Assembly: GCF_031157355.1 (NCBI RefSeq)
Contig: NZ_JAVIFT010000001.1
Location: forward strand, 1 to 64,000
DNA from: Hyphomicrobium sp. LHD-15
Lineage (GTDB): Bacteria > Pseudomonadota > Alphaproteobacteria > Rhizobiales > Hyphomicrobiaceae
Length of the DNA: 64,000 nt
Direction of reading: 5' to 3'
The notes under the pieces were generated by a model that was not told the origin of the DNA, did no database searches, and saw nothing but the letters and a program-made list of their open reading frames with translations. Shown one piece after another: positions 9,201 through 18,639 of this stretch; the first letter of the stretch is position 1; each line of letters starts with the position of its first letter. A program made the position numbers and the translations under genes.

Positions 9201-12200
9201 TCGAAGTTGGAAATCGAGCCGCTTATGTCGGCGATGGCCGCAGCGGTCGTGAACGACATGCGGATGACGTCCGACGATCCGACAGGGTTGTCGCCGCCGT
9301 CGATGGTGCCGCCGTCGATGGCGCCCGCACCAAGCAGCCACACCTCGTCGCTGCCACCACCCATGTCGATCTGACCCTTGAGGCCTTGGCCCGTGTTTTT
9401 CTCCGATGTTGCGCCGGTGCCGATATTGCCGAGTTGAACGAACTCACGCCCATCGCCGCCATAGAAGCGGAACTCCTCAGAACCGCCGGCGGTCGCGAAC
9501 GCGCTGTCATCGAGCGCCGTTTCGATGAAGATGCTGCCGTAGGGGCCATTGCCGCTGTTGTTCTGGCCTTCCAGCACTTCCAGCATGCTCAAAGCGCCAG
9601 TACGCATGTCGATCTCGCTGACCAGCGGAATGTACCACTTGAGCGCGAGCGTTCCGTCGTTCTGCTTGAACCTGATCGATTCCGCGGAGGCAAACGACAG
9701 ATTGTAATCGTCGTCACCCGCACCATTCATGTAGCTCTGATAGGCGAAGCCATGGTCGTAGAAGATGACATGGGTTGCCGCATCGTCGGTGATGCGCTGA
9801 CCATCCGCCAGATCTACACCCAGGAAGAAAAATTGTAGCGTGCGATCGCCTACTTGGTGGGCATCGACGGTGATGCTGCCGCTGCCGTGATTGTAAACGG
9901 AAAGTGACGTCACCGCGTCGGACGAAATAACCGTGTCACCTTTAACCCCGTCGAGGGTCACAAACTGCAATCGGTCCTTGCCACCGTTTTCGGCGCCGAC
10001 ATCCTGCAGGTTGACGTCGTTCGCACCGCCGATGAACGCCGCGACCTCGTAGTCGTCCGCCGTGAACGCCACATCAGGAAGCGGATTTGGCAAGCCTCCG
10101 GATCCGCTGATGAGGTCGTGGACGTACACGAGCGGCCGCACCATCTGATCCAGAGTCCGGTCGGTGAACTCGAATCTCTCGACGGTGTTGAATTGGACGA
10201 GTGTTCTCTCGACGTCGCCGGGGGTGGTGCGCTCGACGAGTATGAAGTCTCCGTTTAGGCCGGTGATGCGGTAATCTTCATATCGGCCTTCGAAAACTAC
10301 CGTGTCGATGCCGTCGACTCCCAAGGCAGGAATATAGCCGCCGACGGTGCCACCATACACCTCGTTGTGGACACCCGTGCCCGCATAGATGCGATCGTCG
10401 CCGAATCCACCTTCGATGTAGTCGCTACCGGCGCCGCCGTAGAGGATGTCATTACCACCGACAGTGCCGTAGTTGTGGTTGTCGCCCAGAATGATGTCGT
10501 CGCCGTCAAGGCCGTAGATGATGTCGTCGCCCCATTCACCAACCAGCTGATCGTCGCCGAACTGTCCCGAAGTCAAAAGGGTGAAGTCATTGAGCTGGTT
10601 GCTGCCCTGGATGAAATCGTTGCCCCTGCCGCCATAGATCGTCTCGCCTGCCGCGCGGAGGAGCGGACCGCCAGTGGTGTTTACGTTCGAGCCGCCACCG
10701 ATCAGCGTGTCGTTGCCATCGCCGCCGTAAATCTCGTCGCTGCCCGCACCACCATCGATGTAGTCGTCACCGCCGCCGCCGGACAGCACATCGTCCCCAC
10801 CCTTGCCGAAGATGCGATCGTTGGCGCTCTTAGCGTAAATGACGTCCGCTTCGTTCGTCCCGATGATTTCTTCATCGACCAGGCCGCGTAAGCCATCCGT
10901 CACTTCAGACGAAACCTCGACGGGGTTGAAGCCATCGGGGCGATCCTGGGCCTGCCCCATCGCATCCGGTGCGGCCGAGACGATCCTGAAATCGTCGAAT
11001 GACAGATCAAGCGGAATGTTTTCCGCCTCGAAGACTGCAAAAAGAATTGCAATCGAATCCGCGCCGCTACCGTCAGCATCGTAGTACAGCGATCCCGTCG
11101 CCAGATCGTAGAGAACATAGTCATCGCTGTCGGCAGCCTCGTTGCCGAGATAGAACATCGTCGACACGAGGGACGAGCCAATCAAGGCTGCGAGCGACGT
11201 AAAGATCGAGGCGTCGAGCCAAATGCTGTCATCGATGTGAGAAAAATCGGTGATGATATCAACGTTGGTCGCAGCATTCAGGGCGCGATCGAATAGGAAG
11301 TTGTCGGCGCCAACGCCTCCGGTCAGTCGATCGTTGCCGGCGCCGCCGGACAGGGTGTCATTACCAGCGCCGCCGAACAGCATGTCGTTGCCGCGCATGC
11401 CATGCAGCCGGTTGTCGAGATTGTTGCCGTAGAGTTCGTCGTTACCGTCACCAGTGACGGCATTCTCGATGTCGGTGCCAGCGGCAATCCTGACGAACTC
11501 CACGCCGCCTGCCGTCGAGGACGCGCCGCCTTCAAGGCGGATCACCAGATTGGAAGCAATCGCCGCGGCATTGATCCAGTCTTTGCCGCCGTCGCTATCG
11601 GTGAGCGTCAGGCGGCTGCCATCGCGCGCAAGAGATTCGAAGACCTCGTTGGTGTAGTGATAGACGTCCGCAGTCAGATCGTTGATTGCCTGTTCGCCGT
11701 CGGCGCCGTGCAGAGTGATCTTGACGGAGTCCAGCGTCCCGGCGTCTTCGACCCAGTGGTCAACGATCCGCAACGTCCACTCTCCGGCGCCGTCTTCGCC
11801 GCGGAACGCGTTCACGCCAAACTCGGCTTTCCAGCCCGTATTCGAGCCGTAGTACCATTGCAGGTTGAAGTCGATGAGGCGGATTTCTGTCCCGTCAGGC
11901 GAAATTAGAATGATCTCGAGGTCGTCGGTAAGCTCGTGTGACAACACGACCTCAACGTTGACGAAATCGACTGCGAATTCGCCGCCGTCGAACGTGAACT
12001 TTATGTCGGTCGTCTTGCCGTCTTCGAGGGCGACCCCCTCCGTCATTGTTTGGCTATAGCTCGACTCGTTAGCGCTTGCCTTCGGGCCACCGAATAGGGA
12101 CCAAACCTCCGCCATGCGTACGGCGTTGTAGGCGTCGACACCACCGAAGCCGTAATCGTTCGAGAAATGCAGGCCGCCACCGTTCCAGTTGTCGGCGTTG

Positions 12201-13492
12201 TTATAGAACCAGCGGTTGCTTTCGTTTTCTAGTTTGTCGCCGCCGACGCCGCTACCCTGCTCGTGCGCGGAGTAGGCCAAGATATTCTGCACATCGCGCC
12301 AGCCGAGGTTTTCGTTGGCCTGCAGCATGAGCGCGATAACGCCGGTGACGATCGGTGTGGCACCCGAGGTGCCGCCAAATCCGGGCGTATAGTCGGTATC
12401 GGTATTATTGCCGTTTTCATCAGTGAACCCGTTGTAGCCGTAATACCAGGGAGCACCACCGTCTTGAGCGTAAGCGCCAGATCGGTCGGTTGTGACCAAG
12501 CCTGCATTGCGCTGTTCCAGAATGTTTGCAAACCCGCTGGACGGCGCGGAGACGAGCAGGTTCGAGCCGTGGTTCGAATAGTAGGAGGCGTCGCCATCGT
12601 CGTCGAATGCGCCGACGATGATCGTTGCACGTGACGAGGAGCTCGACGTGCCGTTGGCATTGAGATTCTGGTTGCCGGCGGCCTTAACCTGGATCGTTCC
12701 CAAACCATCTCGACCGTTGTCGAGGGCAGACATCCATGCTTCGACGGTCGCCTGACCCTGCCAGTAGTAATAGGGATCCAGGTTCTCCTGGAAGAAGTAG
12801 GCGCCATCGCCCCAGCTATGGTTGACGACATCGAAGTTGGTCGTCTGGTAGGCCGCCTCGAGAAATCCGTCGAAGAAGGTATTGATGTCCGTCATCTTGT
12901 GACCGGACAGGATATCGACCGTCGTGAAGGTGACGTCGTAAGCGACGCCGACCGTCCCGACACCATTGCGGGCAGCCGCGATCAGGCCGGCGACCGCCGT
13001 GCCATGCTGTGCACCATCGTAGAAAGGAAGGCCGGTCGTCGAGGCGATCCCCGTGGGATAGGGATCGACGTGCATGAAGCCCCACAGCATCGCTTCAAGC
13101 GAGGCGTCGTAGTTGGCCGCGAGGTCGGGGTGATCAACCACGGGAACGCCATCGATGTAGGTGGCGTCCATACCGTCGTCATGAATGCCCACCTTCACGC
13201 CGAGGCCGGTGTACTCCTCCCAGATCTTCTGGATGTCGCCGAGCCAAGCGAAGTGCCACTGCTGCTCGAAAAGATGATCGGTGGGAGCAGCCTCGGTAGA
13301 GGCCGTGGTGGTGGTCGGCACGAACGCGACCGACGCTCCGCCGCCGGGAGCTAGAACAGGCCTCGCGCCGAATACGGCCAAGTCACCGCCTCCGACTGCG
13401 AACCGCATGCCGTCAACGAGCGAAACGTCGGACAGCTTTGCCCATGCGCTCTCGTTCAGCGCCAAGGCGCTGTTGGTCACTGCAGAACTCAT
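6203..13492 (-). CDS. Giant subtilisin-like (S8) protease with P-domain, RTX repeats and cadherin-like domains
   Basis: The 2429-residue protein has no Sec signal. A peptidase S8 domain spans about 85-465 with the catalytic triad visible: Asp105 (IHDDGMD), His163 (QHGTAVAG) and Ser376 (GGTSGATP), plus oxyanion Asn274 (AAGNQN). A proprotein-convertase P-domain follows at about 480-595. Calcium-binding GGxGxDxLx nonapeptides occur in several blocks (about 680-735, 890-1030 and 2215-2325), with cadherin-like DP..G..F/Y modules in the C-terminal half. The last ~105 residues resemble the serralysin C-terminal domain that serves as a type I secretion signal. Secretion through a TolC-type ABC exporter is inferred; no exporter genes lie in the window. 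GGGGAGGGAG precedes the ATG. Confidence 0.92.
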   Translation of the reverse strand: MSSAVTNSALALNESAWAKLSDVSLVDGMRFAVGGGDLAVFGARPVLAPGGGASVAFVPTTTTASTEAAPTDHLFEQQWHFAWLGDIQKIWEEYTGLGVKVGIHDDGMDATYIDGVPVVDHPDLAANYDASLEAMLWGFMHVDPYPTGIASTTGLPFYDGAQHGTAVAGLIAAARNGVGTVGVAYDVTFTTVDILSGHKMTDINTFFDGFLEAAYQTTNFDVVNHSWGDGAYFFQENLDPYYYWQGQATVEAWMSALDNGRDGLGTIQVKAAGNQNLNANGTSSSSSRATIIVGAFDDDGDASYYSNHGSNLLVSAPSSGFANILEQRNAGLVTTDRSGAYAQDGGAPWYYGYNGFTDENGNNTDTDYTPGFGGTSGATPIVTGVIALMLQANENLGWRDVQNILAYSAHEQGSGVGGDKLENESNRWFYNNADNWNGGGLHFSNDYGFGGVDAYNAVRMAEVWSLFGGPKASANESSYSQTMTEGVALEDGKTTDIKFTFDGGEFAVDFVNVEVVLSHELTDDLEIILISPDGTEIRLIDFNLQWYYGSNTGWKAEFGVNAFRGEDGAGEWTLRIVDHWVEDAGTLDSVKITLHGADGEQAINDLTADVYHYTNEVFESLARDGSRLTLTDSDGGKDWINAAAIASNLVIRLEGGASSTAGGVEFVRIAAGTDIENAVTGDGNDELYGNNLDNRLHGMRGNDMLFGGAGNDTLSGGAGNDRLTGGVGADNFLFDRALNAATNVDIITDFSHIDDSIWLDASIFTSLAALIGSSLVSTMFYLGNEAADSDDYVLYDLATGSLYYDADGSGADSIAILFAVFEAENIPLDLSFDDFRIVSAAPDAMGQAQDRPDGFNPVEVSSEVTDGLRGLVDEEIIGTNEADVIYAKSANDRIFGKGGDDVLSGGGGDDYIDGGAGSDEIYGGDGNDTLIGGGSNVNTTGGPLLRAAGETIYGGRGNDFIQGSNQLNDFTLLTSGQFGDDQLVGEWGDDIIYGLDGDDIILGDNHNYGTVGGNDILYGGAGSDYIEGGFGDDRIYAGTGVHNEVYGGTVGGYIPALGVDGIDTVVFEGRYEDYRITGLNGDFILVERTTPGDVERTLVQFNTVERFEFTDRTLDQMVRPLVYVHDLISGSGGLPNPLPDVAFTADDYEVAAFIGGANDVNLQDVGAENGGKDRLQFVTLDGVKGDTVISSDAVTSLSVYNHGSGSITVDAHQVGDRTLQFFFLGVDLADGQRITDDAATHVIFYDHGFAYQSYMNGAGDDDYNLSFASAESIRFKQNDGTLALKWYIPLVSEIDMRTGALSMLEVLEGQNNSGNGPYGSIFIETALDDSAFATAGGSEEFRFYGGDGREFVQLGNIGTGATSEKNTGQGLKGQIDMGGGSDEVWLLGAGAIDGGTIDGGDNPVGSSDVIRMSFTTAAAIADISGSISNFESVQFDVDAGSHTVNADKFDDLLDIRVMGTSGTAGNNTVELAEGSLVTFKAMSTATNFGTVNLVGGSSALNILFADKFTQTEDYVGLPAGRPDYDINGIVHIADATAVNITTMARTDYTPNLRALLPFYPDFTLPRENSFEFALVLDNATTVTLTGNVGWDFTIAGTDISHVTTIDASGVTGTGIAGGVIVHAMTDTAVSFTGGAGYDTFKGGAGSDTFVGGNGFDTVIFNGNFDDYVLTVVDGNLVVSGLDSGNDTLIGIERIVFNDIAVAASLDGQGAPYDIILSDVVALPEYAETGTVVATLSAADPNTGETFAYSLVNDFQGAFRIEGNQIVVANGLKLEFEARNYADFTVQVTDSTGRTFEKQFRVEVTDVEPEHYIGTDAYDEWFGGYTDDYFEGHGGDDYTFAESGNDILNGGAGNDLLQGGYGTDTAIYSGNRADYTFEQPYPQYPDYVIITDNRDGSPDGTDQLSSIEFLQFADGTFALADLLGNAAPTDILPDEASVAENSADGTVVAELSAVDPDSGDTHTFELVNNAGGRFAIVDGKLVVADSTGLDYEAATSHEVVVRVTDSAGNSIEQTIVVNVTDVNDTIPPTVTLTNRVASLAETTPTLERVKVADIVITNGSTSTGTLSLVGRDRALFEIVGLALFLKAGAALDAKTLKELQVAVAFDEPAYPGSPDATTDTYKLAINDVRNVAMVHGTAASETVTGTKSNDYIDGHGGDDVMRGGKGNDTYVVDSAGDQVVESRSQGTDTVHASVSHTLSANVENLTLFGTGDLDGTGNASNNVIIGNAGNNTLSGEAGDDTLYGGAGNDRLFGGSGKDKLYGDDGDDWLDGGSGNDMLSGRVGNDTLYGGAGNDKLYGGDGNDSLFGGADNDTLSGGVGTDILEGGLGRDYFVFADIADTVVGAGRDTILDFQNRYDRIDLSGIDANTLKKGNQAFSWLGTAEFTNKAGQLHYTASDDGALVSGDVNGDGVADFEILVKVATLSSHDFVL

Positions 13493-14061
13493 GATGCTCC
13501 CTCCCCGGGATAGCTTTTTTATATTTGTCTAGGTCGTTACCGACTTAAGATCAGATGACAGACCATTGTTTCGTCAGTACTTGTATAATTTCTAGGCGGT
13601 GAATAGCTGTCTCTGCAATGAGGGCTTATTCCCGATTTACACGGGAACTTAGGTCGGCCTCCCAAGGCGGTTGGGCATTAATGCAAAAATTGATCGGGAT
13701 TAACTCCCGACCACGATTGCCTCCCTCATTGTCATCACCGCCCCGTGATCAAAAGCATCCGATTGCGCTGACGCCTAGCTCGCTCAAGCAAACGGCGCGC
13801 TCCAGATGGAGCGCAGTATGCGACCCTCTGTTGTGGCCTTTCCAGGCACGCCTTGTTTCCAGCGACAGTCACTATGTCGTATTCAAGAACGGCGACACGT
13901 CATTGACGTCCCGAACGGCCAAGCCAATGCATCGTCGATGCGCACAAGCGAGTTTACGGATGCGCGTGACATGCTGCTGACAATGCGTGCGATGTTATTG
14001 TGTTGCAATTTCTTCCCGTGCAGCCGAGCTTGCTCCACCGCGACAACTCGGAGTTAGCATC
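13493..14061. other. Intergenic region between RTX protease and propeller genes
   Basis: About 570 bases divide two divergent genes and should hold both promoters. The stretch next to the protease start (13515-13600) is AT-rich, in keeping with a promoter, but no clear -35/-10 pair was identified. Open frames here lack ribosome sites and protein-like composition. Confidence 0.5.
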
Positions 14062-15021
14062 ATGAAGCCCGTCGGCTCAAAGGCCCTAGCAATTTGCAGC
14101 CTTCTGATCGTTTTCACTAAGCCCACGCACGCGTCGCAAGCGTTCGTTCCGGAATATGGCCGTGGCGCGGTCGCCGTGATCGACATGGCGCAGAACACGA
14201 TCATCGAACGCATTAAGACTGGGACCAGCACCTGGGGGGTGTCGGTCGATCCCTCGCGACACAGAGCCTATGTCACCAACAGCGGATCGGATGATGTTTC
14301 CGTCATCGATACACAGCTCCGGAAGGTGATCGCCACCGTTGATGTGGAGCGCAATCCGACGGGTTTGTCGGTCCTGCCAGACGGCAAGAAGGTTTACGTA
14401 GCCAACGCCGACGCCAATACCGTGTCGGTGATTGATACAAATTCTCAGGCCGTCACGAAATCCATCTCCGTGGAAACAAGTCCGCGATGCATTGTTGCTC
14501 ACCCGAGCTCGAAGTGGGTGTACGTCACCAACAATCACAGCAAGTCCATCTCCGTCATCTCGACCGAGACCGACGAGGTCGTATCCAGCATCGCCGTGCC
14601 CGGCGAAAAGCCTTATGGCATCGTGATCCATCCCAACGGGCGGACTCTTTATGTACCGATCTTCGAAGACAACAAGCTTGCGGTCATCGACATCGAGCAG
14701 AAGCAGGTCGTGGCAAACATCCCTGTCGCGGTGGGTCCGCAGGGCGTCGGCATCAGCGCCGACGGGAAGGATGTCTATGTGACGAGCGTAAAGGAAAACA
14801 TTCTCACGGTGATCGATACCGAGACGCATGCAGTAAAGGCCAGCGTCAGCGTCGGCAATTTCCCGCGCGGCATGAGCTACGACGCGCTCACGAAACGCCT
14901 CTACGTCGCCACGACGAGGGAAAATACCGTGACGGTTCTCGATGGGGCGACGTATCAACCGGTCGCCAAGATCGAAGATCTTCTTTGGCCCATGGCGTTC
15001 GGAAACTTCATCGTTCAGTGA
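14062..15021 (+). CDS. YVTN-family beta-propeller protein, exported
   Basis: The 319-residue protein starts at the ATG at 14062 (GGAG nine bases upstream), which gives a clean signal peptide ending near THA-S (residue 30). The mature part is about seven repeats of roughly 42 residues with the signature VYVTNxxSxxVSVIDT, forming a predicted seven-bladed propeller. It resembles the family often annotated as PQQ-dependent-catabolism-associated or YVTN beta-propeller proteins. A paralogue lies at 17664. A periplasmic binding or scaffolding role next to the TonB-dependent receptor is inferred; the ligand is unknown. Confidence 0.85.
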   Translation: MKPVGSKALAICSLLIVFTKPTHASQAFVPEYGRGAVAVIDMAQNTIIERIKTGTSTWGVSVDPSRHRAYVTNSGSDDVSVIDTQLRKVIATVDVERNPTGLSVLPDGKKVYVANADANTVSVIDTNSQAVTKSISVETSPRCIVAHPSSKWVYVTNNHSKSISVISTETDEVVSSIAVPGEKPYGIVIHPNGRTLYVPIFEDNKLAVIDIEQKQVVANIPVAVGPQGVGISADGKDVYVTSVKENILTVIDTETHAVKASVSVGNFPRGMSYDALTKRLYVATTRENTVTVLDGATYQPVAKIEDLLWPMAFGNFIVQ

Positions 15022-15468
15022 CACGCTCGCACGCCGCGCAGACCGCTCTCGAGGGTGGGTGCCTGGCGCCGGCATCACGATCCGCTTGCGGATCAACTCG
15101 CGTACGGAGGGTGTTGTCGCCCAAAAGTCCCACTGAAAGTTGGGAACTAATCCCGTTCACAATCGAGACACATTCTGACTAACTTTCCCGGGGATTGGCA
15201 GCAAGAAGACGGTCGGAAAAACAACTCAGTAAGCTGATCGTAATTCGCGGGCGAGGACGCCACTTGCGGATCGAAATGAAAATAAAAACGCGTCCATGGG
15301 AGCAAAGTAGGGGGATGTTTTATATGCGTATCAAAGCAACGTGACCGACGTGGCTCGGCCGCGCCGCATCACGCGCTAGCGACCGCGCCAGCTAGGGCCT
15401 CGTGCCCACGATCTCATCAACAATCAATAAACTAACAACCCGCATCGAAAGATGTGTTTGGGGGGAAG
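15022..15468. other. Intergenic region before the TonB-dependent receptor
   Basis: About 450 bases have no convincing gene. A small perfect hairpin (GATCCGC/GCGGATC, 15079-15094) lies in the first part and may mark the end of the propeller transcript. The later AT-richer part (15270-15440) probably carries the receptor promoter, but no defined element was recognised. Confidence 0.45.
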
Positions 15469-17658
15469 ATGTCGTTTGTGTTTTTGCCCAAGGCGCCCGT
15501 TCAAAAGAACGCGGCGGCAGTCCGCTGTTCGGTGGCCGCACTCGCGCTTTATTCTGTGTCCTCTATCGCGCCCGCATTTGCGCAAGAAACGCAGCTCGAT
15601 CCGTTCGTGATCTCTGCGACGCGTAAATCGGAATCCCTGTCGTCGCTCTCGAGTTCCGTCACCGTGGTCACCCGGGAGGAAATCGAAAAGCAGGTCAGCC
15701 TCAGCAACAACGATCTCGCTTCCGCGCTCGGAAAGCTCGTGCCCGGTCTCGCTGTCGGCAATCAGACGATGAGCACCTACGGACAGACGCTGCGCGGGCG
15801 CAAGCCGATCATTCTCGTGGACGGTGTCCAGCAGAACCCGGCGTTCGATCCCGGCAAGAATTTCTGGGTGATTGATCCCTCGCTGATCGAACGCATCGAG
15901 GTCGTTCGCGGCACCACGGCGATATTCGGCGACGGCGCAACAGGCGGCCTGATCAATATCATCACCAAGAAGCCCACCGACGGCGCGCCCGTCAACACCA
16001 CGACGGTCGGCACGAACTTTGCGCTTTCGTCCTTGGAAGAGGACGGCTTCAGCAAGAGCGTCAGCCACACCACGACCGGCAAGTCCGGCGCGTTCGGATA
16101 CGTGTTCGGGGCGTCCTACGTGGACACCGGCGCGTTCTTCGATGCCGACGGGGATCGCATCGCACCCAATCCGCATCGCGATGGCGGCATCTCCGACACC
16201 GAGCAATGGGACTTCTTCAGCAAAACCTCGATCGATATCGACAAGCTGCAGACCGCTCAGCTCACGCTGAATGCGTTTCAGAATCTGCAGGATACGAATT
16301 GGATCGGTGATCCGTCTCAACACGAGGTGTACAACGGCGAGAAAGGCCGCGTCGTGAACGGCGCGAGCTTCGACGACCCGGTCGGGGTCCGGAATCTAGC
16401 AGCCACCTTCGACTACAATCACCAGGACGTCTTCGGGAGCGCACTTCATTTTCAAGCCTTCTACAAGGACTATTGGGCACGCTCGACGCCCTTCTTCGGG
16501 TTCAGTCCCATCACTTACCAGGATCGGATTGAGTCAGAAAAGGCCGGCGGCCGTATCGAGATCGATACGCCGATCTCTAGCCAGGCGTCCGTGCTTTGGG
16601 GTGCCGACTATCTCCACGAGGACATCCAGCAGAATGTCCGCGAGATGGATGCCGCTACAGTTACGAGTAGCGGCCGGCGCGTGTTCCGCTACACCGGCAA
16701 CGAGTACGGCTGGCTGAATCCTTATGCGCAGGACAGCATTGCCGCGTTCGCCCAGGGTGAATGGCGGCCATTCGAGAAGCTCACGCTTCGCGCCGGCGTG
16801 CGCCACGAGGAAACGTTCATCGACGTTCCGACATTCACGGTTCTGGGTTCGAACACGGTTGTCGACGGCGGCAAGCTCGATTTTTCCGCCACGCTATTCA
16901 ACGCTGGCGCGGTCTACGACCTCACCCAGTCCCTCAACGTGTTCGCCAACTTCTCGCAAGGCTTTTCGTTGCCCGACGTGAGGCAGGTTCTGCGCAGAGG
17001 CCGCGCCGGTCCGACCAGCACGCCGTTTTCGGATGTCGATGGTCTCGTGATCGAGCCAGAGCTGGTTGACAACTACGAGATCGGCGCGCGCGGAAACTGG
17101 GATCGCATCAGTGGATCGATCTCGCTTTTCTACAACGAGTCCGATCTTGGAGCGAACCCGCCGCTCAACGTCAACTCGGGCATCGTTCGGGCGCCCGAGA
17201 AAATCTGGGGCGTCGAAGTAACCACCGATGTGCGCGCAACCGACACGCTGACATTCGGCGGAACGTTCACGTGGCTCGAGGGCAAGCAGGATCTCGAAAC
17301 GGATACGTTCGGCTGGTTGTATTTGAACAACCAGCGCATCCGCCCGCCGAAGGGCACGGCGTACATCGAGCACCAGACGACGCCGTGGATGAAGAACCGT
17401 ATTCAGATGCTCGCCAGCGGGCACCGGGATCGCTTCAACGGCTCGACCGCCTCGTTCAAGCGCGAGATCGACGGGTACGTGGTGTTCGATTGGATGAGCG
17501 AGATCAAAATTGGCGAAGACACGCTGATGCTCGGCGTCGAGAACATCTTCAATCGCTTGTACTACACGCCGCAGTCCCAGCAGTTCCTGGAAGGCGACGT
17601 GACCCACGCGGCGGCCCAAGGCGCGACCTTCAGCGCCCGCTATACGCACAAGTGGTGA
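15469..17658 (+). CDS. TonB-dependent outer-membrane receptor
   Basis: The 729-residue protein has a signal peptide (residues about 1-40, ending PAFAQE). A plug domain includes TLRGRKPIILVDGVQQNP and IERIEVVRGTTAIFGDGATG, followed by a 22-strand-type barrel that ends in an aromatic residue (YTHKW). The ATG at 15469 is chosen because it follows GGGGGGA; a GTG five codons upstream is possible. Such receptors import iron chelates, haem, cobalamin, metals or other large ligands using TonB energy. The substrate cannot be told. The next gene (a propeller) follows after 5 bases and a TonB-like gene after that, so this looks like a dedicated uptake operon. Confidence 0.93.
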   Translation: MSFVFLPKAPVQKNAAAVRCSVAALALYSVSSIAPAFAQETQLDPFVISATRKSESLSSLSSSVTVVTREEIEKQVSLSNNDLASALGKLVPGLAVGNQTMSTYGQTLRGRKPIILVDGVQQNPAFDPGKNFWVIDPSLIERIEVVRGTTAIFGDGATGGLINIITKKPTDGAPVNTTTVGTNFALSSLEEDGFSKSVSHTTTGKSGAFGYVFGASYVDTGAFFDADGDRIAPNPHRDGGISDTEQWDFFSKTSIDIDKLQTAQLTLNAFQNLQDTNWIGDPSQHEVYNGEKGRVVNGASFDDPVGVRNLAATFDYNHQDVFGSALHFQAFYKDYWARSTPFFGFSPITYQDRIESEKAGGRIEIDTPISSQASVLWGADYLHEDIQQNVREMDAATVTSSGRRVFRYTGNEYGWLNPYAQDSIAAFAQGEWRPFEKLTLRAGVRHEETFIDVPTFTVLGSNTVVDGGKLDFSATLFNAGAVYDLTQSLNVFANFSQGFSLPDVRQVLRRGRAGPTSTPFSDVDGLVIEPELVDNYEIGARGNWDRISGSISLFYNESDLGANPPLNVNSGIVRAPEKIWGVEVTTDVRATDTLTFGGTFTWLEGKQDLETDTFGWLYLNNQRIRPPKGTAYIEHQTTPWMKNRIQMLASGHRDRFNGSTASFKREIDGYVVFDWMSEIKIGEDTLMLGVENIFNRLYYTPQSQQFLEGDVTHAAAQGATFSARYTHKW

Positions 17659-17663
17659 GCAGC

Positions 17664-18626
17664 ATGAAAAAGCGAGCACCACAGATCGTTCTCGCATTGG
17701 CCGCGATTGTGCTGCTCGCCGTTCCTCTGGATCCGGCGCAAGCCGGATCCACCGTGTACTCGACAGACGAAGGCGCGGGAACGGTATCGATCATCGACGT
17801 CGAGACCGGTTCGGTCGTGGGCAGCATCGTTGCCGGAGACAAGCCACGTGGCGCTGCCATCACGCCCGACGGGCGGACGATGTATGTCAGCGATCAGCCT
17901 AACAATTCTCTGGTCGTCATTGATCTCGAGCAGCGGAAGCGGATCTCGAGCATCCGGCTTTCCTCCTCACCCGAGGGGGTGACCATCTCGGCCGACGGAA
18001 AGTGGATCGTCGTCGCGAATGAGGAAGCCAACACGGTTTCCTTCATCGACACCGCCGACAACACCGAAAAGTTTCAGGTGGCAACCCAGGGCGAGAATCC
18101 GGAACGCGCGCAATTCAGCCCGGACGGAAAGTGGCTCTACGTCACAGCCGAAAACGGGACCGAGGTCGATGTCATCGACACCTCTGCTCGCAAATCGGTG
18201 AAGCTGGTGATGGTCGGGGTGCATCCCAGGGACATCGCCTTTTCGGCGGATGGGAAGCGCGTATTCGTCGCCTGCCAGGATTCCGATTATCTCGCGGTTC
18301 TGGATGCCACCACGCACGAGCCGTTGTCGCAGGTGCCGTTTCGCAAAGGTGGCGTCGGGCTCGCCGTGAACCCCGACGGAAAGTCCATCTACCTATCGAA
18401 CAGGCTGGACAACACGATCACCGTCTTCGACGTGGCGACGCTGGAGAAAGTAACAGAGATCAAGGTTGGAAAACGCCCCTGGAACATGACGACGACACGA
18501 GACGGAAAGCGCCTGTTCGTCGCCAACGGCAAGTCTAATAGCGTTTCCATTATCGACACCGGTACGAACACGATCATCAAGGACGTTCCGGTCGGAGCGA
18601 CGCCGTGGGGTGTGTTCCTGCGCTGA
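17664..18626 (+). CDS. YVTN-family beta-propeller protein, exported (second copy)
   Basis: The 320-residue protein starts 5 bases after the receptor stop and has a signal peptide ending near AQAGS (residue about 32). Seven repeats show the pattern PDGxxxYVSN-xxNSxxVID. It resembles the PQQ-dependent-catabolism-associated beta-propeller family (recalled, not searched) and is a paralogue of the protein at 14062. Translational coupling with the receptor suggests that the two work together, perhaps with the propeller as a periplasmic or surface-bound partner that binds the imported ligand. Confidence 0.87.
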   Translation: MKKRAPQIVLALAAIVLLAVPLDPAQAGSTVYSTDEGAGTVSIIDVETGSVVGSIVAGDKPRGAAITPDGRTMYVSDQPNNSLVVIDLEQRKRISSIRLSSSPEGVTISADGKWIVVANEEANTVSFIDTADNTEKFQVATQGENPERAQFSPDGKWLYVTAENGTEVDVIDTSARKSVKLVMVGVHPRDIAFSADGKRVFVACQDSDYLAVLDATTHEPLSQVPFRKGGVGLAVNPDGKSIYLSNRLDNTITVFDVATLEKVTEIKVGKRPWNMTTTRDGKRLFVANGKSNSVSIIDTGTNTIIKDVPVGATPWGVFLR

Positions 18627-18639
18627 GCGAGCAAGGGGA

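Noticed and set aside
13618-13980. A 120-codon frame between the RTX protease and the first propeller gene
   Set aside because: No ribosome site, no domain, and a composition unlike the coding sequences around it.
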